Source: CAISOG01 sp044375625 (GTDB lineage Bacteria; Pseudomonadota; Alphaproteobacteria; CAISOG01). Taken from it: a DNA stretch of 37,376 nt. Positions 15,853 through 24,443 of the stretch are shown one piece after another. The notes below the pieces were generated by a model. The model was not told the DNA's origin. It ran no database searches and saw nothing but the letters and a program-made list of their open reading frames with translations. Where the stretch lies: positions 1 through 37,376 of the forward strand of contig JBILMH010000014.1 of the NCBI GenBank assembly GCA_044375625.1, read 5' to 3'. Both the position numbers and the translations under genes were made by a program. Each line of letters starts with the position of its first letter. The first letter of the stretch is position 1.

Positions 15853-16824
15853 TTAAGGCTTAAAGATTTCTTTGGGGGTAATCGGTTTGGCCTTGCCCAC
15901 TGGCCTTAGCAACGATTCCTTCAGCAAAACGATGCTGATGCGGCGGTTGGTGGGGGCATTGGGATTGTCCTTGTTAAAGGGATCGGTTTCCGCCTTACCC
16001 TCAACCCGCATGATATTTTTGATGGGAAAGCCCGCCTCCGTCAAAATTCGGCGGCTGGCGTTGGCGCGGTCGGCCGACAATTCCCAGTTGCCATAGTTGG
16101 CACGCCCACCAAAAGGAATGGCGTCTGTATGGCCACTGATGCTGATACGGTTGGGCATGGTTTTGATGACATCGGCTACTTTTTTCAGCAGGGCAACGGT
16201 GTGATCCAGGGGGATGGCGCTGCCGCTGGTAAACATTTCCACCTTGGCCTGATCAACCAACTGAATCCTTAATCCTTCGGGCACGCGGTCAATCACCAGA
16301 TTGTCGGCCAGGTTTTTCAAATCGGTTTGCTCATCAATCGCATGTTTCAGTTGCTCTTCGGCTTTTTTAAAGGCCTTTTCCTCAATCTCATCCATTTTTT
16401 TGGCCAATTCATCCTGATTCATTTCAGGGCCTGAAGTGGTATCTCTGGTCTCTGGCGGATGATCCTGCCCCTCGGGATCCTTGACCCCTGTCAATTGAAA
16501 AACCGTCATTTGTGAGGCAGGGCTAGCCTGCACCCCCTCTTGCCCCGGGGATTTGCCAGCCAGCACCCCATCACTGCCGCTTTCCTGGGATACCGCAATG
16601 GTAATGGGGGCAAAATAGTTGGAAATGCCGCGTTTTTGTTCTTCGGTGGTGGCGTTTAGCAGCCATAGCAACAGGAAAAAGGCCATCATGGCGGTTACAA
16701 AGTCGGCATAGGCCACTTTCCAGGCGCCACCATGGTGGCCGTGACCGCCCCCTTTTTTAATGCGCTTGATGATGATGGGTTGGGCGCCTGCCTCTTGCTT
16801 CCCACCACTGCCTTTGTTGCTCAT
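15853..16824 (-). CDS. motB: Flagellar motor stator protein MotB
   Basis: MotB anchors the proton-driven stator to peptidoglycan. The 323-residue protein has a short basic cytoplasmic start with a His/Gly run (GGGHGHHGG), the plug-proximal membrane helix WKVAYADFVTAMMAFFLLLW containing the essential Asp, a long periplasmic linker, and an OmpA-like peptidoglycan-binding domain (ISISGHTDAIPFGG, NWELSADRANASRRIL, RVEGKAETDP, PTNRRISIVLL). The linker is acidic and Pro-rich. It starts 12 bp after motA, so the two form one operon. Confidence 0.96.
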   Translation of the reverse strand: MSNKGSGGKQEAGAQPIIIKRIKKGGGHGHHGGAWKVAYADFVTAMMAFFLLLWLLNATTEEQKRGISNYFAPITIAVSQESGSDGVLAGKSPGQEGVQASPASQMTVFQLTGVKDPEGQDHPPETRDTTSGPEMNQDELAKKMDEIEEKAFKKAEEQLKHAIDEQTDLKNLADNLVIDRVPEGLRIQLVDQAKVEMFTSGSAIPLDHTVALLKKVADVIKTMPNRISISGHTDAIPFGGRANYGNWELSADRANASRRILTEAGFPIKNIMRVEGKAETDPFNKDNPNAPTNRRISIVLLKESLLRPVGKAKPITPKEIFKP

Positions 16825-16836
16825 TGGACTACATAC

Positions 16837-17697
16837 CTACATTTGAGGGGCTTGGTTAATCGCCTCCTCAACCTCAAAAAAGGTGGAGCGAAATTCATCG
16901 GGCAACGCCTTGCGCGCCAATTCAATCGATATGGCGGGTGCGTACCCCTGCATATGGGATAACAACGCCACCTTCATACAGTTAAAATAATGCCCCTCAG
17001 CCTCAAAGGCGGAGTTAATGGCGTTGGCCATCGGTGCGCAAAAACAATAGGCGATGAACACCCCCGCAAAAGTTCCCACCAACGCGGCACCAATCAAATG
17101 CCCCAGCACGGCTGGCGGTTCGGTAATCGACCCCATGGTGTGAATCACCCCCAACACGGCGGCGACAATACCCAGGGCGGGAATGCCATCGGCTACCGAT
17201 TGAATTGAACCACCAAGCATGTGCCCAAAATGATGATGGTTGTCCAACTCACGATCCAACACCACCTCAAGCTCATTGGGATCGTCGCTGCCCAATGTCC
17301 ACAGCCGCAAATAGTCACACAGAAATTCTAAGGCATGATGATCGTGGCTGAACTTGGGATAATTGTGAAACAGGCTGCTTTCATGCGGTTTATCAATATG
17401 CGGTTCAATCGCCAAGGTTCCCTTGGTTTTGACCAGCCGCAACACTTGGTACAGCATCACCAACAGCTGTAAATAATCAGCCTTTTGATAGCGTGCCCCA
17501 CCCGTAACCTTTTTCATCATCAGCTTAACATTTTTAAGCACGATTGGCGGTTGACCAATGATATAGGCGCCGGTGGCTGCACCCAAAATAATTATAAATT
17601 CAAAAGGTTGCCACAGAACATGGATGTGTCCGCCATGGGCAAGATAGCCACCCATGACACAGGCAAAAACGACGATGATACCAATGTAAAACTTCAT
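16837..17697 (-). CDS. motA: Flagellar motor stator protein MotA
   Basis: MotA surrounds MotB in the inner membrane and transmits torque to FliG. The 286-residue protein opens with a first membrane helix (FYIGIIVVFACVMGGYLAHG) and a second after the short loop (FEFIIILGAATGAYIIG). It has the cytoplasmic domain with conserved charged residues (LDRELDNHHH) and the two C-terminal helices (VADGIPALGIVAAVLGVIHT and LIGAALVGTFAGVFIAYCFC). The family signature ADGIPALGIVAAVLGVI is clear. It is first in a motA-motB operon. Confidence 0.96.
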   Translation of the reverse strand: MKFYIGIIVVFACVMGGYLAHGGHIHVLWQPFEFIIILGAATGAYIIGQPPIVLKNVKLMMKKVTGGARYQKADYLQLLVMLYQVLRLVKTKGTLAIEPHIDKPHESSLFHNYPKFSHDHHALEFLCDYLRLWTLGSDDPNELEVVLDRELDNHHHFGHMLGGSIQSVADGIPALGIVAAVLGVIHTMGSITEPPAVLGHLIGAALVGTFAGVFIAYCFCAPMANAINSAFEAEGHYFNCMKVALLSHMQGYAPAISIELARKALPDEFRSTFFEVEEAINQAPQM

Positions 17698-17836
17698 GAT
17701 TCCTTAACCCCAACATCATCGCAAGACTGATCGTCATAGGGTTATTGAAGCATTACTTTGGTTAATAAGCTGTTAGCAGATATCCAAAGCTGTCTTTGGA
17801 GATGGCGCGGTAAAGCGGTAACAGAAGCAAGCGAGG

Positions 17837-20398
17837 TTAAACGTCCAGGTTGCTGACCTTATGGGCATTGGACTGAATAAATTCGCGGCGCGGTTCAACC
17901 ACATCGCCCATCAGGGTGGAAAACACCTGCTCCGCCTCATCCAAATGCTGCAACTTAACCTGCAACAGGGTGCGTTTGGTGGGATCCAGCGTGGTTTCCC
18001 ACAGCTGATCGGGGTTCATTTCACCCAATCCCTTATAGCGTTGGAAACTTAGCCCCTTGCGCCCTGCATCCATCGCCGCCTGGAACAAAGCCTGCGGCGT
18101 GCTGATTCGCACGGGGTTGGGTGTGTCGGTACCCAGTGTCATGGGCTGTTCATAGGTTTTTTGCATGTCGGCCACCACCTGCGCTAGGCGATAGGCCTCA
18201 GGCGATACCAGCATCTCAGGCGACAGGCCAAAGCGGCTTTCCACCCCCTCATCCATCAGTTGCAGGGCTACACGGCCGCTTGGCTCCACCGTTACCGTCC
18301 ATTGCTGATTAGGCTTGGCGTGAAGGCGATTCAATCGATCTTGCAGGGTGCGTGCCGCCACCGCCACCATAGGATTAGCGGGGGAGGTTGCGGGGGGCGC
18401 CATGTCAGAAGCGGAGGAGAGCGGCGCTGCAGCATTGATGCCGTCGGTCACAACGTCACTGCTTCCACCACCACCACTACCAGCAGTGCCACCACCCACC
18501 GGTGCCTGGCCAGCAGCAAACAGACCGCTGATGGCCGCATGCGCCACCACTTCACCCCCACCAAGCCGTTCGGCCAGGCTGGAGCATAGCTGCACCTGCA
18601 GGCGCGCCTGTTGCATAAGAGCGCTCAGCGATTCGCCACTAAGAACATCGCCAGTCGCCGTGCTAACACTTAAGTCTTTATTGGCCATTTGCAGCAAATA
18701 GTCCTGCATCGCCCGATCGTCCTTCAGATAGGTCTCACTCTGGCCGCGTTTGGCACGGAACAATGGCGGTTGGGCAATATAAAGATATCCATTTTCAATC
18801 AGTTGTGGCATCTGGCGGAAGAAAAAGGTCAGCAGCAGCGTACGAATATGACTGCCGTCCACATCCGCGTCGGTCATGATGATGATTTTGTGGTAACGCA
18901 GCTTATTGATATCAAATTCATCACTACCAATACCTGTTCCCAGCGCGGAAATCAGGGTGCCAATCTCCGCCGATCCCAACATTTTATCAAAACGTACCCG
19001 CTCCACGTTCAAGATTTTTCCACGCAGCGGCAAAATGGCCTGGTTGGCACGGTTGCGCCCCTGTTTCGCGCTGCCCCCCGCACTGTCCCCCTCAACGATA
19101 AAAATTTCGGATTTGGATGGGTCGCGTTCCTGACAATCGGCCAGCTTGCCGGGCAGGCCTGAAGAATCCAATGCCCCCTTACGACGGGTTAATTCACGCG
19201 CCCGACGCGCCGCTTCACGCGCTGAGGCGGCCTCAATAGCCTTGCCAATGATTTTTTTGGCATCGGCGGGATGCTCCTCAAACCACTGGTTCAGCTTATC
19301 ACCACAAATCGACTCCACCACGGGACGCACTTCAGAACTGACCAACTTGTCCTTGGTCTGGCTGGAGAATTTGGGGTCGGGCACCTTAACGGATAGGACG
19401 CAGGTTAATCCCTCCCGCGCATCATCGCCGGTCAGACTCAGTTTATCCTTCAACTTGGCAGGAGCGAACTGCGCGGTAAAGGTGTTGATGGTGCGGGTCA
19501 GCGCGCCCCGAAAGCCGGCCAGGTGCGTACCGCCATCCCGCTGAGGGATGTTGTTGGTAAAGCACAACATGGTTTCGTGATAACTTTCCGACCATTGTAA
19601 GGCCAATTCGACCGTGCAACCGTCGCGCTCACCCTTAATATAGATTGGGCTGTCGTGCAGAGCGGTTTTGTTGGCATCCAAATACTGCACAAAGGCTTTC
19701 ACGCCGCCCTCATAAAACAGCTCAGTCTCCACTTCGGGGCTTTGGCGGGCATCAATAAAATGCAACCGCACGCCAGAGTTCAAAAAGGCCAGCTCACGCA
19801 GGCGGTGTTCAACCGTTTTGGCGTCAAAATCGGTCTTGGTAAAGGTCTCATGCGATGGCCAAAAGGTCACCTCCGTCCCCTTTTGCCCTTCGGCGGCTGA
19901 GCCAACCACCGCCAACGGGGCATCCGATTCCCCATGCGAAAAGCGGATATAATGCTCCTTGCCGTCGCGCCAAATCCGCAAATCCAGGCGGCTGGACAGG
20001 GCGTTCACCACCGACACCCCAACGCCGTGCAGACCGCCCGACACCTTATAGGAATTCTGGTCAAATTTACCACCAGCGTGCAGCTGGGTCATGATAACCT
20101 CGGCCGCCGAAATCCCCTCCTCCGCATGGATATCCACGGGGATACCACGACCGTTGTCGCGCACCGTCACACTGCCATCAGCGTTCAGCACCACATCCAC
20201 CCGATCGCAATGACCCGCCAGCGATTCATCAATGGCGTTATCCACCACCTCATAAATCATGTGATGCAGGCCGCTGCCGTCATCGGTATCGCCGATATAC
20301 ATACCAGGGCGCTTGCGAACGGCCTCTAAGCCACGCAGCACCTTAATGGATTGGGCGTCATAGGATTGATTGTCGATGGGTTGGGGAACAGCTGTCAT
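17837..20398 (-). CDS. gyrB: DNA gyrase subunit B
   Basis: The ATPase subunit of gyrase, which supercoils DNA with GyrA. The 853-residue protein has the GHKL ATPase part (EVVDNAIDESLAGHC, DNGRGIPVDIH, KVSGGLHGVGVSVVNALS), the transducer, the TOPRIM motifs EGDSAGGSAKQGRNR (about 436-450) and DADVDGSHIRTLLLTFFFRQ (about 510-529), and the C-terminal QRYKGLGEMNPDQLWETTLD. It ends SNLDV in alphaproteobacterial style. Residues about 630-680 are an unusual Gly/Ser/Ala/Pro-rich insert after the TOPRIM domain, making it longer than the usual 800 or so. It stands alone, without recF or dnaN nearby. Confidence 0.98.
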   Translation of the reverse strand: MTAVPQPIDNQSYDAQSIKVLRGLEAVRKRPGMYIGDTDDGSGLHHMIYEVVDNAIDESLAGHCDRVDVVLNADGSVTVRDNGRGIPVDIHAEEGISAAEVIMTQLHAGGKFDQNSYKVSGGLHGVGVSVVNALSSRLDLRIWRDGKEHYIRFSHGESDAPLAVVGSAAEGQKGTEVTFWPSHETFTKTDFDAKTVEHRLRELAFLNSGVRLHFIDARQSPEVETELFYEGGVKAFVQYLDANKTALHDSPIYIKGERDGCTVELALQWSESYHETMLCFTNNIPQRDGGTHLAGFRGALTRTINTFTAQFAPAKLKDKLSLTGDDAREGLTCVLSVKVPDPKFSSQTKDKLVSSEVRPVVESICGDKLNQWFEEHPADAKKIIGKAIEAASAREAARRARELTRRKGALDSSGLPGKLADCQERDPSKSEIFIVEGDSAGGSAKQGRNRANQAILPLRGKILNVERVRFDKMLGSAEIGTLISALGTGIGSDEFDINKLRYHKIIIMTDADVDGSHIRTLLLTFFFRQMPQLIENGYLYIAQPPLFRAKRGQSETYLKDDRAMQDYLLQMANKDLSVSTATGDVLSGESLSALMQQARLQVQLCSSLAERLGGGEVVAHAAISGLFAAGQAPVGGGTAGSGGGGSSDVVTDGINAAAPLSSASDMAPPATSPANPMVAVAARTLQDRLNRLHAKPNQQWTVTVEPSGRVALQLMDEGVESRFGLSPEMLVSPEAYRLAQVVADMQKTYEQPMTLGTDTPNPVRISTPQALFQAAMDAGRKGLSFQRYKGLGEMNPDQLWETTLDPTKRTLLQVKLQHLDEAEQVFSTLMGDVVEPRREFIQSNAHKVSNLDV

Positions 20399-20412
20399 CC
20401 TGCAGTTGTAGC

Positions 20413-20426
20413 CTTAATCGGCATCC
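20413..20426 (-). repeat. Possible short copy of the fliE 3' end
   Basis: Fourteen bases (CTTAATCGGCATCC) matching the fliE end at 21418-21431 at 13 of 14 positions in the same orientation, 1005 bp apart. They bracket the GDPD gene. The match includes the stop codon position (TAA here, TAG in fliE). It is too short to be secure. Confidence 0.3.
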
Positions 20427-20520
20427 AGCTCAAGAGGGTTGGGATTTGAATCAAAAGGGGGGTTGCCAATGCGTGCCCCGAACCCTACAAGAACGAAATA
20501 TGCTCAAAAAGGAGGGTTTT

Positions 20521-21366
20521 GTGGCAGAACATATCGTTACAACGAATTATTCTGCGCCTCCTACTCAACATCCTGGTCAGCCCGCTGGCATCGTCACTTA
20601 CAATGAGCGCGACATTCGTATCATCGCCCATCGCGGCATCCACGCCCAGTACCCTGAAAACAGCATGCCCGCCTTTGAGGCGGCAGCAAAATTGGGCTTT
20701 GGGATAGAAGTTGATGTTTGGGGCTTGCGAAAGGGGAACGGGAGATTTGTGGTCACGCATGACCCCTTTCTTCGGCGCATCACCAGGGGCAAAGATCTGG
20801 CGCCAGTCATCGAATCAACACCTAAAAAACTAAAAAAGATCAATCTTTCTCATGATCCAGATCAATTCATCGGCATACCATCGCTTAAACAAGTTTTGAA
20901 ATTTGCAGGAAACCACCCCAACCTAGATCTTACGCTTGATTGGAAAATATTTAATCCAGCAAAAATAAGAAAATACACTGAAAGACTTGTGAAAAAGCTG
21001 GATAAATTTACGAAAAATAATCCAAGTAATAATATAACGGTTATTTCTTTTCTTCCGGAGTCTTTAGAAGTCATCAAAGACTTATCCCGTGGTCGCATCA
21101 AAACAGGGTTCCTGATGCACCCCTTGAATCCCTATGTTTTTGGATGGGAAAAGACCGTAGATAAATGTGATTATGTCCTGGTAACACCTGAAATGGCTAA
21201 CAAATGGGTGCCCAGAATTCTTGATCACGATCCAAAAAAACAAATCATATGCTATTGGGCGCCACCAGAACGGGCGGTTGATCTGGTTGAAATGGGATGC
21301 CGCGCGCTTATCACCGATTATCCTCTGGAGGTACGAGACAACCTGTTAGCTGCAAGCACGCGCTAG
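20521..21366 (+). CDS. Glycerophosphodiester phosphodiesterase family protein
   Basis: GDPD enzymes cleave glycerophosphodiesters to glycerol 3-phosphate and an alcohol. The start is GTG at 20521, because AAGGAGG lies five bases upstream; ATGs at 20446 and 20500 lack such a site. The 281-residue protein has the HRG motif (IIAHRGIHAQYPENSMPAFE), the metal ligands of EVDVWGLRKGNGRFVVTHDP, then LDLTLDWKIFNP and the closing GCRALITDYP. No lipoprotein or signal sequence is visible, so it may be cytoplasmic. The middle of the gene is AT-rich compared with gyrB and fliE, so transfer is likely. Confidence 0.85.
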   Translation: MAEHIVTTNYSAPPTQHPGQPAGIVTYNERDIRIIAHRGIHAQYPENSMPAFEAAAKLGFGIEVDVWGLRKGNGRFVVTHDPFLRRITRGKDLAPVIESTPKKLKKINLSHDPDQFIGIPSLKQVLKFAGNHPNLDLTLDWKIFNPAKIRKYTERLVKKLDKFTKNNPSNNITVISFLPESLEVIKDLSRGRIKTGFLMHPLNPYVFGWEKTVDKCDYVLVTPEMANKWVPRILDHDPKKQIICYWAPPERAVDLVEMGCRALITDYPLEVRDNLLAASTR

Positions 21367-21417
21367 AACGGAATTCTGCCAAGCAATCGAACTGTAAAAA
21401 AAACAGCAAATAGCGCC

Positions 21418-21744
21418 CTAAATCGGCATCCGCATGATTTCTTGCATCGAACCGACGATACGGTCACGAATCGACACCACGGTTTGCAACACCAATTCGG
21501 CATTGGTGGTTGACAGCACGATGTTGTTAAGGGGGGATTCCCCCGTCAAGGATTGCAAGCTGGCCTTATCGCTGTCACGGCCAACCTTAACCGCGTTATC
21601 CAACGAACGATCCAGCATTTCCGTAAAAGCACCCGATGCCCCCCCATCGCGGGCAGGGGATCCGCCAACAGAACCCAAACCCTGCCCCAATCCAGTGGCA
21701 TTTTTGGCATAGGCGGCGGCGGCATCGGCAATTTTGGTAACCAT
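21418..21744 (-). CDS. fliE: Flagellar hook-basal body protein FliE
   Basis: FliE links the MS ring to the rod. The 108-residue protein has the expected C-terminal pattern FTEMLDRSLDNAVKVGRDSD, LQSLTGESPLNNIVLSTTNA and LVLQTVVSIRDRIVGSMQEI, ending RMPI. The N-terminus is a short, Gly-rich region. It lies 20 bp downstream of flgC in an flgB-flgC-fliE operon, the standard rod-building group. Confidence 0.94.
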   Translation of the reverse strand: MVTKIADAAAAYAKNATGLGQGLGSVGGSPARDGGASGAFTEMLDRSLDNAVKVGRDSDKASLQSLTGESPLNNIVLSTTNAELVLQTVVSIRDRIVGSMQEIMRMPI

Positions 21745-21764
21745 GATCTCAGTCTAGCTCAGCT

Positions 21765-22178
21765 TTAATTGCGAAGCAAATCAATCGTCCGATTGATCAT
21801 GTCGCGTGATGTTTCAATGGCCGACAGGTTGGATTCATAGCTGCGTTGGGCAATCCGCATATCGGCAGCCTCAATCATCGTGTTGACGTTAGGGATTTTA
21901 ATAAAGCCATTTTTGTCGGCGGCGGGGTGGCCAGGGTCATAGCGTTGGCCAAAATCGCTTTGATCCGTCCGAACGCGGTCGATATCAACTGTTTGCATGC
22001 CGGTTTTGCGATCCAACACCTGTTTAAAGCTGATAACCTTGCGGCGATAGGGATCCTCACCCGGCAATTTGGCGGTAGAATCCTGGTTGGCCAAGTTTTG
22101 GGAGATTACCAGCACCCTTGCCCCCTGCACCTTCATGCCGGCGGCGGAAATTTTAAGGGCGTCTATCAAATCTGGCAT
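21765..22178 (-). CDS. flgC: Flagellar basal-body rod protein FlgC
   Basis: A proximal rod subunit exported by the flagellar type III system. The 137-residue protein shows the N-terminal rod motif ALKISAAGMKVQGARVLVIS followed by QNLANQDS, the central PYRRKVISFKQVL and DPGHPAADKNGFIKIPNVNT, and the C-terminal helix motif EAADMRIAQRSYESNLSAIE. It is normal for the family and lies between flgB and fliE on the same strand. Confidence 0.97.
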   Translation of the reverse strand: MPDLIDALKISAAGMKVQGARVLVISQNLANQDSTAKLPGEDPYRRKVISFKQVLDRKTGMQTVDIDRVRTDQSDFGQRYDPGHPAADKNGFIKIPNVNTMIEAADMRIAQRSYESNLSAIETSRDMINRTIDLLRN

Positions 22179-22201
22179 GTGCTGTTACCTCTTATCCTTA
22201 C

Positions 22202-22609
22202 CTAAGCGGCTTTGCCGATGGCGGTGCGCAACATCGCAATGTTTTTGCGATAGACACTAACGGCGGTGTTATAGATGGCTGAGGTTTGGTTCATGTTGAA
22301 CAACTGTTGTTCCAGGTCGATGTTGTTACCACTTGGCGACTGAGAAAAGTTTTTTTCCTTGGTTATATCCGCGCTGTCATTGGGATCGATAAACGCCTTA
22401 AGGTGCTTGGAATTGGTGGTCAGGGCGGGCAGCTGTTTGGTGGAGCCCCCCTTAACCATCTGTTCAAAGGTTAAGGGCTTTAGATCCACGGCGGTCGCCC
22501 CCGGCATATCGGCCATCGACAGGTTGCGCGCCACCAACTTCTGACGTTCATTCAACCAGTGCATCTGGGTTCCTAGGCCGCGAACCAGGGGGATATCGTT
22601 AAAAAACAT
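22202..22609 (-). CDS. flgB: Flagellar basal-body rod protein FlgB
   Basis: A proximal rod protein. From the ATG at 22609 it has 135 residues, the family length, with GGAAAGAG just upstream. Longer frames reach 22735 but add unlike sequence. Motifs are LNERQKLVARNLSMADMPGA, TNSKHLKAF and the C-terminal NIDLEQQLFNMNQTSAIYNT with SVYRKNIAMLRTAIG. It is first in the flgB-flgC-fliE operon, divergent from csrA. Confidence 0.95.
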   Translation of the reverse strand: MFFNDIPLVRGLGTQMHWLNERQKLVARNLSMADMPGATAVDLKPLTFEQMVKGGSTKQLPALTTNSKHLKAFIDPNDSADITKEKNFSQSPSGNNIDLEQQLFNMNQTSAIYNTAVSVYRKNIAMLRTAIGKAA

Positions 22610-22796
22610 GGCGACTCTTTCCACTTTCATAAAGGGCATGTGAAAAACACTTGCATGACCCCTATGGCTATGATGATAGTAAGAACAGGTTAAGGGAGAT
22701 TTAATAACCTCCACCCCCCGACCATCGTTTGACAATTTCTTATCGGGTGTTTGACGTTGGTTGGTGTTTTAACGTTCAGGTAGAGAGCGGGTTGTC

Positions 22797-23225
22797 ATGC
22801 TGTATTTAACGCGGAAATTGGGTGAATCGGTCATCATCAATGATGAGATCACCATGACGTTAATTGATGTGAAAGGTCGAACCGCTAAGCTTGGCTTTAC
22901 CTTTCCGCCCAGCGCGACCGTGTTGCGGCAAGAATTGTATGAACGGATTCAGCAGGAAAACTTGCAGGCCAGCGAATTGTCGAGCGATCTGTTTAAGGGG
23001 TTTCAGCTGGGGCTTGGTAGTGGCACGGTGCGGGCACAGCCCACTCCAACCGATGCGGAGCTTGCCAAACCCGTCCCACTATCACCACCATCACCGAATG
23101 CCACCAAACCGACGTTAAGCCTGAAACAATCCTCTCCTGAATCTTCCCTCGAATCTTCCCCTGAATCTCCCCTCGAATCTTCTATGGAACCCGCCCCTCA
23201 ACCAGATGACAGCGAAGCCACCTAA
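22797..23225 (+). CDS. csrA: CsrA-family translational regulator with long tail
   Basis: CsrA dimers bind GGA-containing hairpins near start codons and control translation. The first 55 residues are a clear CsrA domain (MLYLTRKLGESVIINDEITM, then AKLGFTFPPSATVLRQELYE). The protein is 142 residues, about twice the usual 60-70. The extra part is low-complexity, rich in Ser, Pro and Glu with SSPESSLESSPES-type repeats. The gene starts a rightward group with an FlhB-like switch protein, fliO and fliP, and overlaps the next gene by 20 bp, so control of flagellar gene expression is plausible. CsrA is not universal in alphaproteobacteria. Confidence 0.9.
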   Translation: MLYLTRKLGESVIINDEITMTLIDVKGRTAKLGFTFPPSATVLRQELYERIQQENLQASELSSDLFKGFQLGLGSGTVRAQPTPTDAELAKPVPLSPPSPNATKPTLSLKQSSPESSLESSPESPLESSMEPAPQPDDSEAT

Positions 23226-23541
23226 CAACCCAATCAGCAATCCGATTGCTGTCGCCCTGCATCACGATCCCTATCGCCCTGATGCGCCGACCGTGGTGGC
23301 CAGCGGTACGGGGGCGATTGCGGAGAAAATTTTGTCGCTGGCCTTTGCCAATGACATCAAAGTCCGCCAGGATCCCGATTTGGCGCAGATGCTGTTAGCG
23401 GTTGAGGTGGACAGCGAAATACCGCTGGCGGCTTTTTCGGCGGTAGCCCTGATTTTGGCGCGGCTGTATGAGGCCAATCGGCATCCCATCATGAATCCCA
23501 ACCTTTCCGCGCACCATTCTTCCCCGTCATCCCCACAGTAG
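23206..23541 (+). CDS. FlhB C-terminal-domain-like export switch protein
   Basis: A 111-residue protein that matches the cytoplasmic C-terminal domain of FlhB/YscU without the membrane part: NPIAVALHHDPYRPDAPTVV, IAEKILSLAFANDIKVRQDP, LAQMLLAVEVDSEIPLAAFS and AVALILARLYEANR. Such FlhX-type proteins can replace or modulate the FlhB switch that changes export from rod/hook to filament substrates. The NPTH cleavage loop of full FlhB is not present as such. It overlaps csrA by 20 bp and is followed by another small gene, so it is in the same operon. Confidence 0.88.
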   Translation: MTAKPPNNPISNPIAVALHHDPYRPDAPTVVASGTGAIAEKILSLAFANDIKVRQDPDLAQMLLAVEVDSEIPLAAFSAVALILARLYEANRHPIMNPNLSAHHSSPSSPQ

Positions 23542-23557
23542 CAGGCCGTGCCCCACC

Positions 23558-23986
23558 ATGACCCAGAACCATTTGCATCATCAGACCTGGCAAAGAATTG
23601 CTGATTCCATTCGGGAAAGCCATATCCATGTGCAGCAGGGGGTGCAGGTGAACCTGAAGGATATTAGCGCCGAAGTCGATCTGGCCTGCCAAACCGCCAT
23701 GGCCTTGCCCGCCGCGGAAAGAGATGCGCTGTTGGATGCCATGCGCGGGGTCGTGAGCCATTTGGATGCGTTGGAGGCGTTGCTTAAAAATCAAAAAGAT
23801 CTGGTGGCCAGCGAGCTTAGCAATTTGACGCAGCGTGGCCGCGCCATGAGTGCCTATTTGAATGCCAGCGCCAGCAATACAGGCAATCAAAGCCCGCCAA
23901 CACCCATATCGTCAGCCGCAGAACCCGCCAATTCCCCCGCCAATTCCCCCGCTGATGATCCCTCTGATGATAGCAGCCCCCTGTAA
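23558..23986 (+). CDS. Unknown protein in a flagellar operon (FlgN-like?)
   Basis: A 142-residue, mainly helical protein. Residues about 10-100 could form two or three long amphipathic helices (KDISAEVDLACQTAMALPAA, MRGVVSHLDALEALLKNQKD), and the C-terminus is a Ser/Pro/Asp-rich tail with an ANSP repeat. I recognise no family with confidence. The helical layout and the position between an FlhB-like gene and fliO would suit an export chaperone such as FlgN or FliT, but this is only inference from context. Confidence 0.6.
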   Translation: MTQNHLHHQTWQRIADSIRESHIHVQQGVQVNLKDISAEVDLACQTAMALPAAERDALLDAMRGVVSHLDALEALLKNQKDLVASELSNLTQRGRAMSAYLNASASNTGNQSPPTPISSAAEPANSPANSPADDPSDDSSPL

Positions 23987-24007
23987 TCCTTTTTGTTAGC
24001 GCAACCT

Positions 24008-24337
24008 ATGGAAACCATCTCTTTTACCCGTATTCTGTTGGCCTGGGGGGGCTTATTGGCCTGTCTCTACGCCCTGTGGTGGGGGCTAAGGCGTTGGGGC
24101 GGCCTGTTGGGGGCGATTCGGCCGACCAACAACCCGAAACGCCGCCTTCAGTTGCTGGAAAGTCAGGCTTTGGATCCCAAACGCCGATTGGTACTGGTTC
24201 GTTGCGATAGTGCTGAATATCTGCTGCTGTTGGGCGCCAGTCAGGAGGTGGTGTTGCCGCATGAGGCGAGCGCCGTAACCCTGGCCGGGGTGGGTACTGA
24301 CATCACCGTGCATCCCGCCAATCAATCAGAGGGATAA
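24008..24337 (+). CDS. fliO: Flagellar biosynthesis protein FliO
   Basis: FliO helps assemble the FliP/FliQ/FliR export gate. The 109-residue protein from the ATG at 24008 has one N-terminal membrane helix (ILLAWGGLLACLYALWWGLR) and a small cytoplasmic domain with the FliO pattern LQLLESQALDPKRRLVLVRC then DSAEYLLLLGASQEVVL. Position directly before fliP supports the call. An ATG at 23993 would add five residues. Confidence 0.88.
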   Translation: METISFTRILLAWGGLLACLYALWWGLRRWGGLLGAIRPTNNPKRRLQLLESQALDPKRRLVLVRCDSAEYLLLLGASQEVVLPHEASAVTLAGVGTDITVHPANQSEG

Positions 24338-24443
24338 GCTTAGCCTTATGACAATCACAATTTCCGCAACCATGCCGCCACCAAGTCCTAGCCCCAACAA
24401 GGCCAACAAGTTGACTAAGGCGCCCGCCCGCAGGGGAATCCCT

